Source: Klebsiella pneumoniae (lineage in GTDB: Bacteria; Pseudomonadota; Gammaproteobacteria; Ga0077536). Taken from it: a stretch of 57,575 bases of DNA. The stretch spans positions 1-57,575 of the forward strand of contig CAMAXW010000022.1 of the NCBI GenBank assembly GCA_945862315.1, in the 5' to 3' direction. A program made the translations under genes and the position numbers. The stretch's first letter is position 1, and the number at the start of each line of letters is the position of its first letter. The notes beneath the pieces are model-generated. The model saw only the letters and a program-made list of their open reading frames with translations, was not told the origin of the DNA and searched no databases. Positions 46,050 to 54,079 of this stretch are shown one piece after another.

Positions 46050-47462
46050 TCAAGCACCTTCCAGCCCCTGCTGTTTCATGCGATAGCGCAGCGTCATCCG
46101 CGTGACGCCCAGTTGCCGCGCCGCTTCGGAGACGTTGCTATCGGTACGCTGCAAGGCACGTTGGATGAGCACTTTTTCCGCCGCATCCAGCGTGAGTCCA
46201 TCGAGCGCGAGGGGCTCACGCCCCGCTGAGGCTTTGATAGGCCCCGGCAACATCAGCGCAGATTCTGCCAGCGCGCCGCCACCCGCCAACAGCAGCGCGC
46301 GTTCCATCACATGCTTGAGTTCGCGAATATTACCCGGCCAAGTGTAACGCCGCAGGGCCGCCGCGGCGGAGGGCTCGATAACCAATTCGGCCAAGCCGTA
46401 GCGCCGAGCAATTTGCCGACCAAAATGCTCGGCCAGCAAAAGAATATCCTCGCCCCGTTCGCGCAAGGGCGGCAGCCTGAGGGTGAGGACATTCAGGCGA
46501 TAGTAGAGATCGGCCCGCAGACTGCCGGCCGCCACCATGCTCTCCACATCCCGATTAGTCGCCGCGATAAACCAAGCATGACTGCGCCGCTCTTGGCTAC
46601 TGCCCACCCGCCGCAGCGAGCGGCGTTCGAGGACGGCCAGCAGCTTGGCCTGCAGTTCGAGCGGTAGCTCGCCAATTTCATCCAGAAAGACCACGCCATC
46701 TTCGGCGGCCTCAATGAGCCCGGTGCGCTCTGCGGTCGCGTTCGTAAACGCACCTTTGACGTGCCCAAAAAGCTCCGCCTCGATCAAATCTTTGGGCAAA
46801 GCGGCGCAATCCACGTGCACGAAAGGACGCTCCGCACGGCCGGAAAGCTGGTACAGCAGACGGGCGGCGACATCTTTGCCGGTACCTGTCTCGCCCACCA
46901 CCAGCACGGTAGGCGGCTCGCCATCACCGCCCCCGAGGGCCGCGATACGCTTGATCTGCGTGCGCAAGGTTTGCGTGGCCAAGCAATCCCCCACGAGGGT
47001 CACCGGCCCCGCGCTGGTACTCGCCCGCACGCGGGAGTATTCCAGCTGGCGCGCCAACTGTTGTTGCGCCAGTACTTTGTCGACGTTCAACAGCAGTTCG
47101 TCGAGATCAATCGGCTTTTTAAGATAATCGGAGGCGCCCAGTTTCATCGCGGTAACGGCATCCTCCAACTCGCCATAGGCGCTCATGGCGATGACCGCCA
47201 CGCTGGCACCCAGCGTGCCCCGCAGGCGTTGCAGAAAATCTAAACCCGACCCATCGGGCAGCCGCATATCCAGTAGCAGCAGATCCGCACCCGCGTCTAA
47301 ATAGGCAGCTTCGGCGGCGCGCAAGGTCGGCGCAATTTGACACGCATAACCCGCTTTTTCTAAACGCCGCGCGACCACCCGCGCAAACAAGGCCTCATCT
47401 TCTACCACCAGCACCCGCGCCAGTTGCAGTGGCGCAACGCGGCTAGTGTCAGGATGCTTCAT
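46050..47462 (-). CDS. NtrC-family sigma-54-dependent response regulator
   Basis: About 470 residues. Receiver domain with VLVVEDE and D65 in LLLLDMRLPDGSG. AAA+ domain with VVGETGTGKD (Walker A), ELFGHVKGAFTNAT, and VVFLDEIGELP (Walker B). C-terminal Fis-type HTH (SNVSEAARQLGVTRMTLRYRM). The sigma-54 contact loop reads GAFTNA instead of GAFTGA (46737-46754). ATG 47462 overlaps the end of the kinase gene by 14 bases, so the pair is one operon. A candidate sigma-54 promoter lies upstream of pqqA in this window. Confidence 0.92.
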   Translation of the reverse strand: MKHPDTSRVAPLQLARVLVVEDEALFARVVARRLEKAGYACQIAPTLRAAEAAYLDAGADLLLLDMRLPDGSGLDFLQRLRGTLGASVAVIAMSAYGELEDAVTAMKLGASDYLKKPIDLDELLLNVDKVLAQQQLARQLEYSRVRASTSAGPVTLVGDCLATQTLRTQIKRIAALGGGDGEPPTVLVVGETGTGKDVAARLLYQLSGRAERPFVHVDCAALPKDLIEAELFGHVKGAFTNATAERTGLIEAAEDGVVFLDEIGELPLELQAKLLAVLERRSLRRVGSSQERRSHAWFIAATNRDVESMVAAGSLRADLYYRLNVLTLRLPPLRERGEDILLLAEHFGRQIARRYGLAELVIEPSAAAALRRYTWPGNIRELKHVMERALLLAGGGALAESALMLPGPIKASAGREPLALDGLTLDAAEKVLIQRALQRTDSNVSEAARQLGVTRMTLRYRMKQQGLEGA

Positions 47463-48921
47463 GCGGTGCGCTCCGGCGCGGGGCGGTAATGCGAACTTGG
47501 GTGCCGAGGGCATGGGCAACATCGAACTCCAGTGTCCAGCCATGCGCCTTACAAACTTTAAAGGCCACTGGAATGCCTAAGCCCGTGCCAAAGCGCTTGG
47601 TCGTTGGGCCCGGCTCAAGCCCGGTGGACTCGGGCATGAAGGGCATGCCGCCGGCGCTATCGGTAATCGAAAAAATGACACTGGTGGGTGTGGCAGCTAC
47701 GCCGAGGGTGACCGTGCCGCCCGCCGCAGAGGCTTCTAGCGCGTTGCCCAACAGCCCGTATAAGGCTTGCTCCATCAGGTCGGAATCCACCGCCACAGAC
47801 ACCCCCTCGGCCCACGGATCACACACCAGACTGAGCGATTTTTCAGCGCAGCGCGGTGCCATTAACTGCTGCACCGCGGCCAGCAAGGTGGTGGCGGCAA
47901 CCGGCCGTAGCTGCGGTTTGAGCGGGTGCAAATAAGACACCAGCGCACTCACCCAGCGGCCCAGCCGGTCAACCGTGGCAACCATGCTGTTAGCGATTTC
48001 GCGTGCTTCTTGGGGGTCATCCAAATGCTCAAGTACCTGCGCGCTGGCACGGATTGCCGCCAGCGGATTCCGAATATTGTGCGCCACCACCGGCACCAGC
48101 GCGCCTAATGCCGCTTGGCGCTCGCTCTCCACCAAGGCATCCCGACTCGCCGCCAGATCGATCGCCAAACGGTTCACACTCTCAGCCAGTTGCGCCACTT
48201 CCGTCACGCCCACCACCGGCAGGCGCAAACTGGGGTCACCGCTGCTCATCCGCTGGGTGCCCAAGATGATCGCGTGCATCGGATCCACAAAGCTGCGCCG
48301 CAAACTTGCCCGCGAAAAAAATAGCAGGCCGCACGCCAGTAACATAGGGATCGGCAGTAAATACGGGGCGGAGCGATTCCAGCGCGCGATCCCGGCTTCT
48401 TGTGCGGCCAAACGCTGATCGATTAAATCGCGCAACGACTGGTAGGCTTGTTCGAAACCGCTCAGTAAATTGCCCGCCGCCCGTGGGTCCAGAATTTCGT
48501 TGCGCGCAATCCGGTTCACCACCGAGGAATTTTTGAGGGCCGCGTGCAAATCTGCCTGCAAACGGCCATAGCCTTCCTGCATGCGCTGAATGGCGTAGTC
48601 TTCGGGGCGCGCACCAGAGAGCCGGCGCAAGGTATTAAAACCGGCCTGAATGCGCCGGTAATAATGGGCGTGCACTTCGTCTAAGTCGGGATCATCGCGC
48701 AGCCGGGCCAGCGCCACATCTTTAATCTGCTGAAACAACACCGCCCGAATATCCTGCGCGGCGTCGGTCAGTTCATTGAGCCGCAGCGATTCGCGCGAGG
48801 CCTGTTGCCAAAAATACGCCCACAGCCCGCCCATGCCACCGGTCACGAGAACCAAGGCTAGGAACGCCAGTTCGTAGAACAGCAGCGCACGGCGTAGGGA
48901 GTGGGTCGCGGGGACGGGCAT
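47449..48921 (-). CDS. Membrane sensor histidine kinase
   Basis: 490 residues. TM1 about 14-36, a helical periplasmic domain of about 150 residues, TM2 about 184-203, HAMP region, then HisKA with VVAHNIRNPLAAI (phospho-His about H281). The HATPase domain has N-box GLLGNALEAS, G1 DSAGGMPF and G2 FGTGLGIPVA. Partner of the downstream NtrC-type regulator through gene overlap. The signal is unknown. ATG at 48921. Confidence 0.93.
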   Translation of the reverse strand: MPVPATHSLRRALLFYELAFLALVLVTGGMGGLWAYFWQQASRESLRLNELTDAAQDIRAVLFQQIKDVALARLRDDPDLDEVHAHYYRRIQAGFNTLRRLSGARPEDYAIQRMQEGYGRLQADLHAALKNSSVVNRIARNEILDPRAAGNLLSGFEQAYQSLRDLIDQRLAAQEAGIARWNRSAPYLLPIPMLLACGLLFFSRASLRRSFVDPMHAIILGTQRMSSGDPSLRLPVVGVTEVAQLAESVNRLAIDLAASRDALVESERQAALGALVPVVAHNIRNPLAAIRASAQVLEHLDDPQEAREIANSMVATVDRLGRWVSALVSYLHPLKPQLRPVAATTLLAAVQQLMAPRCAEKSLSLVCDPWAEGVSVAVDSDLMEQALYGLLGNALEASAAGGTVTLGVAATPTSVIFSITDSAGGMPFMPESTGLEPGPTTKRFGTGLGIPVAFKVCKAHGWTLEFDVAHALGTQVRITAPRRSAPHEAS

Positions 48922-49049
48922 GCCCAGATTATAAGCACAGCTGTGGTGGCCGCGCCCGCCTGCGCTGAGGGCAGGGGCTTCAGCATTACCTGCCCAAACT
49001 GTCAGTAATTCGGGGCGACCCGAGGATCGGCGTAAGGGTATTCAACGCG

Positions 49050-49328
49050 TCAGGGTCTGACCCTCGTCGGCTGCTTGAAATAATGACGCGCAGAATGCAA
49101 AACGGGAGACCTGACCCCTATGCACCTGCGTAGCGCCAGCAACAAAGCTTGTTTATCCCGTGCCGCGTTGGCTTTCACAATGGCCACCACCACGGCCCGG
49201 CTCTGGCTACGCAGTTCCGCCCCCAGCGAGTACTTGTGGTAGCGAGAGAACCCCGCTACCACCCGCTCGAAATGAACGGCAACGTCTAGCGCCTGCTTAT
49301 CAATGGGTAAGTGTTCGTAGCGCGCCAT
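49050..49328 (-). pseudogene. avd: Truncated Avd-like accessory protein of a diversity-generating retroelement
   Basis: Residues 1-69 (MARYEHLPIDKQALDVAVHF, then ERVVAGFSRYHKYSLGAELR and ANAARDKQALLLAL) match the start of the four-helix Avd proteins, which normally have about 115-125 residues and assist the DGR reverse transcriptase. At 49121 the frame runs straight into a copy of repeat R3 and the last 23 codons are not Avd-like, so the third and fourth helices are lost. The gene lies 79 bases downstream of the variable-protein gene, the standard target-avd order. No reverse transcriptase or template repeat follows. Confidence 0.78.
49096..49120 (-). repeat. Dispersed repeat R3 (TAGGGGTCAGGTCTCC type), copy 2
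   Basis: Minus-strand copy, one mismatch to 28145-28169 over 25 bases. It begins exactly where the Avd homology stops, marking a deletion or insertion junction. A related dyad (AGGGTCTGACCCT) lies at 49050-49062. Confidence 0.6.
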
Positions 49329-49353
49329 CCCGGCAACTCCAGCGTCCGAAGCC

Positions 49354-49377
49354 TGCAGGGGGAAGCATCCCCCTGCA
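49354..49377. other. 10-bp hairpin with 4-base loop downstream of the DGR target
   Basis: Perfect stem TGCAGGGGGA/TCCCCCTGCA with a tetraloop, between the target stop and the avd start, without a following T-run. DGR variable regions are often followed by a GC-rich hairpin of this size; here it lies about 145 bases past the variable region, so the role is uncertain. Confidence 0.55.
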
Positions 49378-49407
49378 CCCCCTCAAAAAAGCGCCAAATG
49401 ACCCCAA

Positions 49408-50037
49408 TTACCCAATGACCGCGCCAGCCCGGTGCCGGCTTCGCTTAACACCTGCCCAACCCAACAACCCCGCCCCTAGCAACGCTAACGTCCCCGGCGC
49501 GGGCACCGGATTGCCGCCGACATCGCCGGAGCGAACAGCCCAAGCAAACAAACTGGAGTACTTGGCGCCGAAGTCCTGGCGACCGATGTTGAAGCCGAAG
49601 ACCCACGCGTAGTCGGAAGCAAACGCGACGCCGGACCAATAGTAGTCGGCCTGGACGTTCTGGAAAAAGGCGTAATTCGTGGCGTTGTTGGAGGTAGTGA
49701 TAGAGCTATTGGCCGTACCGCCTAGCACGTTGTAAAAAAGATTCCCCATCTCGCTCGCCGTCTGGTAGTAGCCGGATGTCACCATCGGCCCACCCGGGAG
49801 ACGCCAGTCATCCACACCGCCAATGCTCAGACCGTCGGCCCAAGCCATCGCCGTGGACCAATTCATCGCACCATTCGCATTCGCGGCCCGCAGCCACGTC
49901 AACTGCGCTACGTCGTCGTACACCGCCTGGTTATTCAAGCGATAAGACAGCGTCGCTTGCGCACCGCTCGCCGCCAATAAACTCACCACGCTCAGCGCCG
50001 TCGCCGCGAGGGTCCTAAAAGAGTTGGAACGAGACAT
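49408..50037 (-). CDS. DGR-type variable protein with PEP-CTERM anchor (DUF1566-like)
   Basis: 209 residues. Signal peptide ending AQA, then a DUF1566/C-type-lectin-like domain (YDDVAQLTWLRAANANGAMNW, GVDDWRLP) and the pattern DYYWSGVAFASDYAWVFGFN followed by SSLFAWAVRSGD (residues 131-172; about 49522-49647). That region matches the variable region of DGR targets of this fold. After it come VPAPGT (about 178), a hydrophobic helix and a KRSRHR cluster, a PEP-CTERM signal. So a surface-sorted diversified binding protein is inferred. The adjacent avd remnant supports DGR origin. It shares a promoter element with the PEP-CTERM gene at 27451. Confidence 0.82.
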   Translation of the reverse strand: MSRSNSFRTLAATALSVVSLLAASGAQATLSYRLNNQAVYDDVAQLTWLRAANANGAMNWSTAMAWADGLSIGGVDDWRLPGGPMVTSGYYQTASEMGNLFYNVLGGTANSSITTSNNATNYAFFQNVQADYYWSGVAFASDYAWVFGFNIGRQDFGAKYSSLFAWAVRSGDVGGNPVPAPGTLALLGAGLLGWAGVKRSRHRAGAVIG

Positions 50038-50128
50038 GATTTTAACCTCTCAATTTTTGTAGACGGAGCTGGAGTGCATTTCCAAGGTGGGCCGTCACGC
50101 GCCGTGGATGACCGGAGTACAACACGCT

Positions 50129-50214
50129 CCCGCCACCCCCACAAGCACTGAGAGCATAAAAAATGTTAACTTTTGTTAATTCTTGTTAGGCGGGGCCGCG
50201 CGCGGCCTAACGGC
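50129..50214 (-). promoter_or_regulatory. Conserved upstream element of PEP-CTERM gene, copy B
   Basis: Minus-strand counterpart of 27309-27391. The 25-base AT-rich core at 50158-50182, with dyad TTAAC-AAAA-GTTAA, is identical; the GC palindrome is GGCCGCGCGCGGCC. It ends 91 bases upstream of the DGR target ATG. Confidence 0.75.
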
Positions 50215-50314
50215 GGTGACAACAGCCCCTAACGCGCGTGTAGGAACGAGGACGACCTTCGGGACAGGCAAATGCAACACTAACGCCTAGGAGATTCCAT
50301 TGCCTACCGAAGCG

Positions 50315-50390
50315 TGATTAAAGGAAGCGTGATTAAAGTGATTAAAGGACAGGCACCTAAATCGTGATTAAGGGACAGGCACCTAAATTG
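50315..50390 (+). repeat. R1 repeat cluster 1 (GATTAAAGGACAGGCACC)
   Basis: Two full copies of GTGATTAAAGGACAGGCACC followed by TAAAT, plus two partial GTGATTAAAG units. Part of a family with larger clusters at 52.3 and 57 kb. It lies in the 500-base gap between the PEP-CTERM element and osmC. Confidence 0.75.
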
Positions 50391-50541
50391 CCGCCCCCGA
50401 CGGGCCACTGCATTGCCATCGCCCACCTGCGCAGGTCCAAGCTAAAACCTCTGCCGGTTTATCCGATTACAGTGGCCGCACCAAAATTGTTCATCTTGAC
50501 TCCCACACAACAAGGCATTGCGCCTAAACAGGAAAAAAACC

Positions 50542-51102
50542 ATGACTAAACTCACGACCGAAGTAAATTATTTGCGCCCCATCGACCGGGAAGGACTCAT
50601 CAAATTTGCAGAATTCGGGAAGGCCAATCCAAATCGAGTCGTCACCAATAAAGTTAAAACCGTGATGCAAGGGGTTTATCGATCATGGTCTTTTATTGGT
50701 CTCCATAATCCTGTAGTTGTTGATGAGCCGGTACACCTATTGGGTGAAAATACGGCGCCTGCGCCCGTAGAGCTTTTATTATCCGCTTTGGGAGGCTGCC
50801 TAGGGGTAGGCATCACCGCGGTCGCGACCTTGCGTAACGTAAAGCTATCGAAGCTCGAGCTGCACATAGAAGGCGATATTGGCAATTCAGCAGCCTGGGG
50901 CACCGCGGCCACCTCCTGGGGTGAGAACGCCGAGAAGCTGCCACTGCAAATGGGACTTCAAGCTATTCGAGTCAAGGTTGATATCGAGGGCGACACCTCC
51001 AGAAGCGAACTGGAGGATATTGTTCAGCATGCCAATTACTATTCCCCAGTCGCGAACTGTCTGCGCAATCCAATTCCTCTTGAAATTGGATTGATTACCT
51101 AG
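50542..51102 (+). CDS. OsmC family protein
   Basis: About 186 residues. OsmC/Ohr fold with the conserved Cys pair: SALGGCLGVGITAVATLRNV and SPVANCLRNP. These cysteines reduce peroxides in the family. The N-terminal extension (about 60 residues) is longer than in Ohr. ATG 50542 follows a GGAAAAAAACC purine stretch. No OhrR-type regulator is visible nearby. Confidence 0.87.
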   Translation: MTKLTTEVNYLRPIDREGLIKFAEFGKANPNRVVTNKVKTVMQGVYRSWSFIGLHNPVVVDEPVHLLGENTAPAPVELLLSALGGCLGVGITAVATLRNVKLSKLELHIEGDIGNSAAWGTAATSWGENAEKLPLQMGLQAIRVKVDIEGDTSRSELEDIVQHANYYSPVANCLRNPIPLEIGLIT

Positions 51103-51260
51103 GGACATACTGAATTATTCCGCCTAATCGCGATGACCACGTCGCTCTCGCCGTTCTGGGTAATCATTTTCTCGGCGCCGGCCTGCACCTGATCCGCCAG
51201 CTCCGAGAGCGTGGCTCGTGCCTGAGACAGGGGAACGACCTCGCGGGTAGATATCGCCAG
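51099..51260 (-). pseudogene. Truncated Phd/YefM-type antitoxin
   Basis: About 52 residues reading AISTREVVPLSQARATLSEL, then ADQVQAGAEKMITQNGESDV, the N-terminal DNA-binding half of a Phd/YefM antitoxin. After VVIA the sequence departs from the family and stops. The codon expected to be the initiating ATG reads CTG (51258-51260). No toxin gene follows. A remnant of a lost toxin-antitoxin pair. Confidence 0.65.
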
Positions 51261-51506
51261 GGCGGTCTCCAGACAGCGGTGTGGTGTAAAAGATTGGGTG
51301 CAACAGACACGCCTAAACAACGTATAAAAAAAAACCGCCGCCTGCTTGCGCGCTGGCAGCACTGCGCGACGCGCCGGTGAGATCGGGCCAGTGCGAGGGA
51401 ACTCTAAGCCTGGATCGCAGCCACAGCATTGCGGAGCTGGCGGCAACTGGTGATCCTTAAGGCCTTTTCCGCAGCTAATCTTCAAGTACTCGCCCCAAGG
51501 ACTCCC

Positions 51507-51785
51507 ATGCACACCGACAATCTCTCCCGCTGGACCCACGATCACGCTTTCGACGCCGGCAACGCGCCCGGTGAACGCGGCGCGCGGCTGGTGCTGTGGA
51601 TCACACTGGTCGCCATGGTGGTGGCGATTGTGGCCGGGTTCTGGTGCAACTCCATGGCCTTGCAGTACGAGGAAGCGATGCTGGTCGCGGTGCTTGGGCT
51701 GACGGTGAACGTGGTCTGCGTGATGATTCTCGGCAAGGCGCATCACCACGACAGCAAACATCCTCATCACGACCCGGTGCATTAG
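51507..51785 (+). pseudogene. Internally deleted CDF (DmeF-like) cation transporter
   Basis: 92 residues. The first part (MHTDNLSRWTHDHAF and VAIVAGFWCNSMAL) matches the DmeF-type cation diffusion facilitator start through TM1. It then jumps to a later segment (EEAMLVAVLGLTVNVVCVMI, followed by a His-rich loop) and stops. The metal-binding TM2, TM3 and the rest are missing, so transport is unlikely. Frame is kept across the deletion. Confidence 0.65.
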
Positions 51786-51793
51786 CCGTGGCG

Positions 51794-52306
51794 ATGTGGA
51801 ATTTCGACGGTCGCCGCCGCCCGCCCTTCGCGCTAACGCCGGCTGATGATGAGGAGTCGGTGTGGGACTATCCGCGCCCGCCGCGCTGCGCGCTCGATGC
51901 CCGTCAGGTGGTGGTGCGCGCCCCCGGCGGTGTGCTCGCGTCCAGCGTGCGCGCGATTCGCCTGCTTGAAACCGCGAGCCCGCCCGGCTTCTACCTGCCG
52001 CCGGAAGATGTCGACACCGCACAACTTGTGCCCGCGCCCGGCCGTTCGCTCTGCGAGTGGAAAGGCGCGGCCGTCTACTGGCGACTGGCGGGCGATCCCA
52101 CCGGTCAGCCCATTGCTTGGTCGTATCCCGGCCCCCACGCCGCCTTCGCCGCCCTTGCCGGCTACTTCGGGTTTTACCCCGGGCGGGTGGCCTGTTTTGT
52201 TGATGCCGAGCGGGTCGTGCCGCAGCCTGGTGGGTTTTACGGCGGCTGGGTGACGAGTGAGATTGTGGGGCCGTGGAAGGGCGAACCGGGTACCGGGCAC
52301 TGGTGA
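51794..52306 (+). CDS. DUF427 domain-containing protein
   Basis: About 170 residues. The DUF427 double-psi-like domain has WDYPRPPRCALDARQVVVRAPGG, LETASPPGFYLPPEDVD, SLCEWKGAAVYW and a C-terminal AWSYPGPHAAFAALAGYFGFYPGRVACFVD. Function unknown. ATG 51794 or GTG 51788; it begins just after the CDF remnant. The tail FYGGWVTSEIVGPWKGEPGTGHW is typical of the family. Confidence 0.87.
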   Translation: MWNFDGRRRPPFALTPADDEESVWDYPRPPRCALDARQVVVRAPGGVLASSVRAIRLLETASPPGFYLPPEDVDTAQLVPAPGRSLCEWKGAAVYWRLAGDPTGQPIAWSYPGPHAAFAALAGYFGFYPGRVACFVDAERVVPQPGGFYGGWVTSEIVGPWKGEPGTGHW

Positions 52307-52310
52307 GCGT

Positions 52311-52415
52311 GGTGATTAAAGCGGGCGGGTGATTAAAGGACAGGTACCTCGGACAACGGTGATTAAAGGACAGGCACCTAAATCAAGGGGTGATTAAAGG
52401 ACAGGCACCTAAATT
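52311..52415 (+). repeat. R1 repeat cluster 2
   Basis: One partial and three full tandem-like units of GTGATTAAAGGACAGGCACC spaced about 30 bases apart, with variable linkers. They face the R2 cluster that follows in opposite orientation. Confidence 0.78.
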
Positions 52416-52495
52416 ACCAGCCTAACCAACATGCGGTTTACACAGAATCCCAGACACCCCCATGCCTGTCCCAGCGACAGTGGCCGTCAAGAACC

Positions 52496-52675
52496 GAAAT
52501 GTGCCTGTCCCGAGAACCGAAATGTGCCTGTCCCGGGACCACCTTCCGTCCGCGGGACCGTCCGCGCCGTCGAAAACTGAAAGGTGCCTGTCCCGGAACT
52601 GAAAGGTGCCTGTCCCGGTAAAAGGCTGCGGTAAAAAGGCTGAAAGGTGCCTGTCCCGGTAAAAGGCTGCGGCAC
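52496..52675 (-). repeat. R2 repeat cluster (inverted; CTGAAAGGTGCCTGTCCCGG)
   Basis: Five copies of GTGCCTGTCCCGG-type units (starting near 52501, 52524, 52583, 52606, 52648), the last ones with a shared GTAAAAGGCTGCGG tail. The reverse complement has the same GGACAGGCACC core as R1, so R1 and R2 form a head-to-head arrangement. The 430-base gap holds only these repeats. Confidence 0.78.
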
Positions 52676-52744
52676 ACCGCAACGAAAAGCTGCGGATTAA
52701 GTCGAGTTTGACCCTAATTCACGGTAGCAGCAGAGGCAGCTAAC

Positions 52745-54079
52745 ATGGACAAATACCGCAATCAACCGGACGCCGTGCAAGCATTGGTCCGTGAGGATCA
52801 GGTGCATCGGGACGTCTACCTGAGTCCCGAGGTGTTTGCGCTGGAGATGGCGCACTTGTGGCGCAACACTTGGATTTATGTCGGTCACGACAGCCAAGTG
52901 CCCAAGAGTGGCGACTTCTATACGACCACGGTCGCGACGCAGTCGGTGATTCTGTTGCGTGGCGATGACAATGTGGTGCGCGTGCTGATGAACCGCTGTG
53001 CGCACAAGGGGACGCAATTAGTCTCCGCGCCGAGCGGACAGTGTGCAGGGCACTTCTTGCGCTGCCCCTATCATGGCTGGACTTACCGGCTAGACGGCTC
53101 CGTTCGATCAATCCCACAGAAATCCGGCTACGACGGCTCGGCCTTTGCGGATAGCACGGCTGCACGCGGCATCGTCGTGCTCAAAAATATGCAGAACTAT
53201 CGGGGTTTTGTGTTTGTGCGCCTCGCTGAAGCGGGTCCGAGTTTCGCGGAATATTTCGGCGACTCTTTGTCGTCGATCGACAACCTGGTGGACCGCTCAC
53301 CCGCCGGACGACTGGAGGTGGCTGGGGGCACGTTGCGGTACCTGCATGACTGCAATTGGAAGATGTTCATCGAGAATCTCAACGACACGATGCATCCGAT
53401 GGTTGCGCATCAGGCGGCGGCCGGTACGGCCAAGAAGCTCTGGGCGGGTCAACCCGAGACCGCGCCGAAGCCGATGGCGGTTGAGCAGTTTCTGCCCTTT
53501 GTAAATGGCTATGCTTTCTTCGATGCGATGGGCGTCAAACTGTGGGAGAACGGGCACAGTTATTCCGGCGTTAATTTCTCCATCCACTCGCAGTACGCGC
53601 CCGAGGGGGAATACGAAACCTTGATGGAGCAGGCCTACGGAGCCGAGCGGGCCCGCGCAATTCTGGGCGAGGTGCGCCACAACACCGTGTATTACCCAAG
53701 CCTGACGATCAAAGGGGCCATTCAGGCGATCCGCATTGCCCACCCAATTGCGCACGACAAAACGTTGATCGAAAGCGTGACGTTTCGCCTCGTCGGCGCG
53801 CCGGCTCATCTGCTAGAGCGAACCGTGCTGTATACGCGCTTGATCAACGCGCCGACGTCCATGGTCGGGCACGACGATCGGCATTGCTACCGCGCCATTC
53901 AGCAGGGCTTGGCCGCGGATGGCAACGAATGGGTGAGCTTGCATCGCAATCATGACCCCGCCGAGCGCGCGGGCATGGCCGGCGTTTATAACGGCTTATC
54001 GGAGGTGTCTATGCGCGGCCAGTACCGCGCCTGGGCACGCTTTATCCAGCCGGCGAAACCCACAGAAGAAGCGGCATGA
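52745..54079 (+). CDS. Aromatic-ring-hydroxylating dioxygenase, alpha (Rieske) subunit
   Basis: 444 residues. Rieske 2Fe-2S ligands in NRCAHKGTQL and LRCPYHGWTY (C-x-H, C-x2-H). The catalytic iron site is in WKMFIENLNDTMHPMVAHQ (two His; Asp later), and the C-terminal domain has TFRLVGAPAHLLERTVLYTR. The substrate is not readable; benzoate/anthranilate-like families are possible. Reductase and ferredoxin are not adjacent. Forms an operon with the beta subunit through an ATGA overlap. ATG at 52745, RBS AGAGG. Confidence 0.92.
   Translation: MDKYRNQPDAVQALVREDQVHRDVYLSPEVFALEMAHLWRNTWIYVGHDSQVPKSGDFYTTTVATQSVILLRGDDNVVRVLMNRCAHKGTQLVSAPSGQCAGHFLRCPYHGWTYRLDGSVRSIPQKSGYDGSAFADSTAARGIVVLKNMQNYRGFVFVRLAEAGPSFAEYFGDSLSSIDNLVDRSPAGRLEVAGGTLRYLHDCNWKMFIENLNDTMHPMVAHQAAAGTAKKLWAGQPETAPKPMAVEQFLPFVNGYAFFDAMGVKLWENGHSYSGVNFSIHSQYAPEGEYETLMEQAYGAERARAILGEVRHNTVYYPSLTIKGAIQAIRIAHPIAHDKTLIESVTFRLVGAPAHLLERTVLYTRLINAPTSMVGHDDRHCYRAIQQGLAADGNEWVSLHRNHDPAERAGMAGVYNGLSEVSMRGQYRAWARFIQPAKPTEEAA

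Noticed and set aside
46050-48921. Kinase/regulator pair as the PEP-CTERM regulators PrsK/PrsR
   Set aside because: The kinase has two membrane helices and a periplasmic domain, not the multi-helix plus GAF layout of PrsK, and no exosortase genes are near.
51099-52022. Long minus-strand open frame of 307 codons
   Set aside because: It runs antisense to the CDF remnant and DUF427 gene and is Arg/His-rich; only its last 52 codons (Phd-like) look genuine.
52311-52675. CRISPR-like look of the regularly spaced repeats
   Set aside because: Units are too short and degenerate, spacers are uneven, orientation flips within the array, and no cas gene is present.
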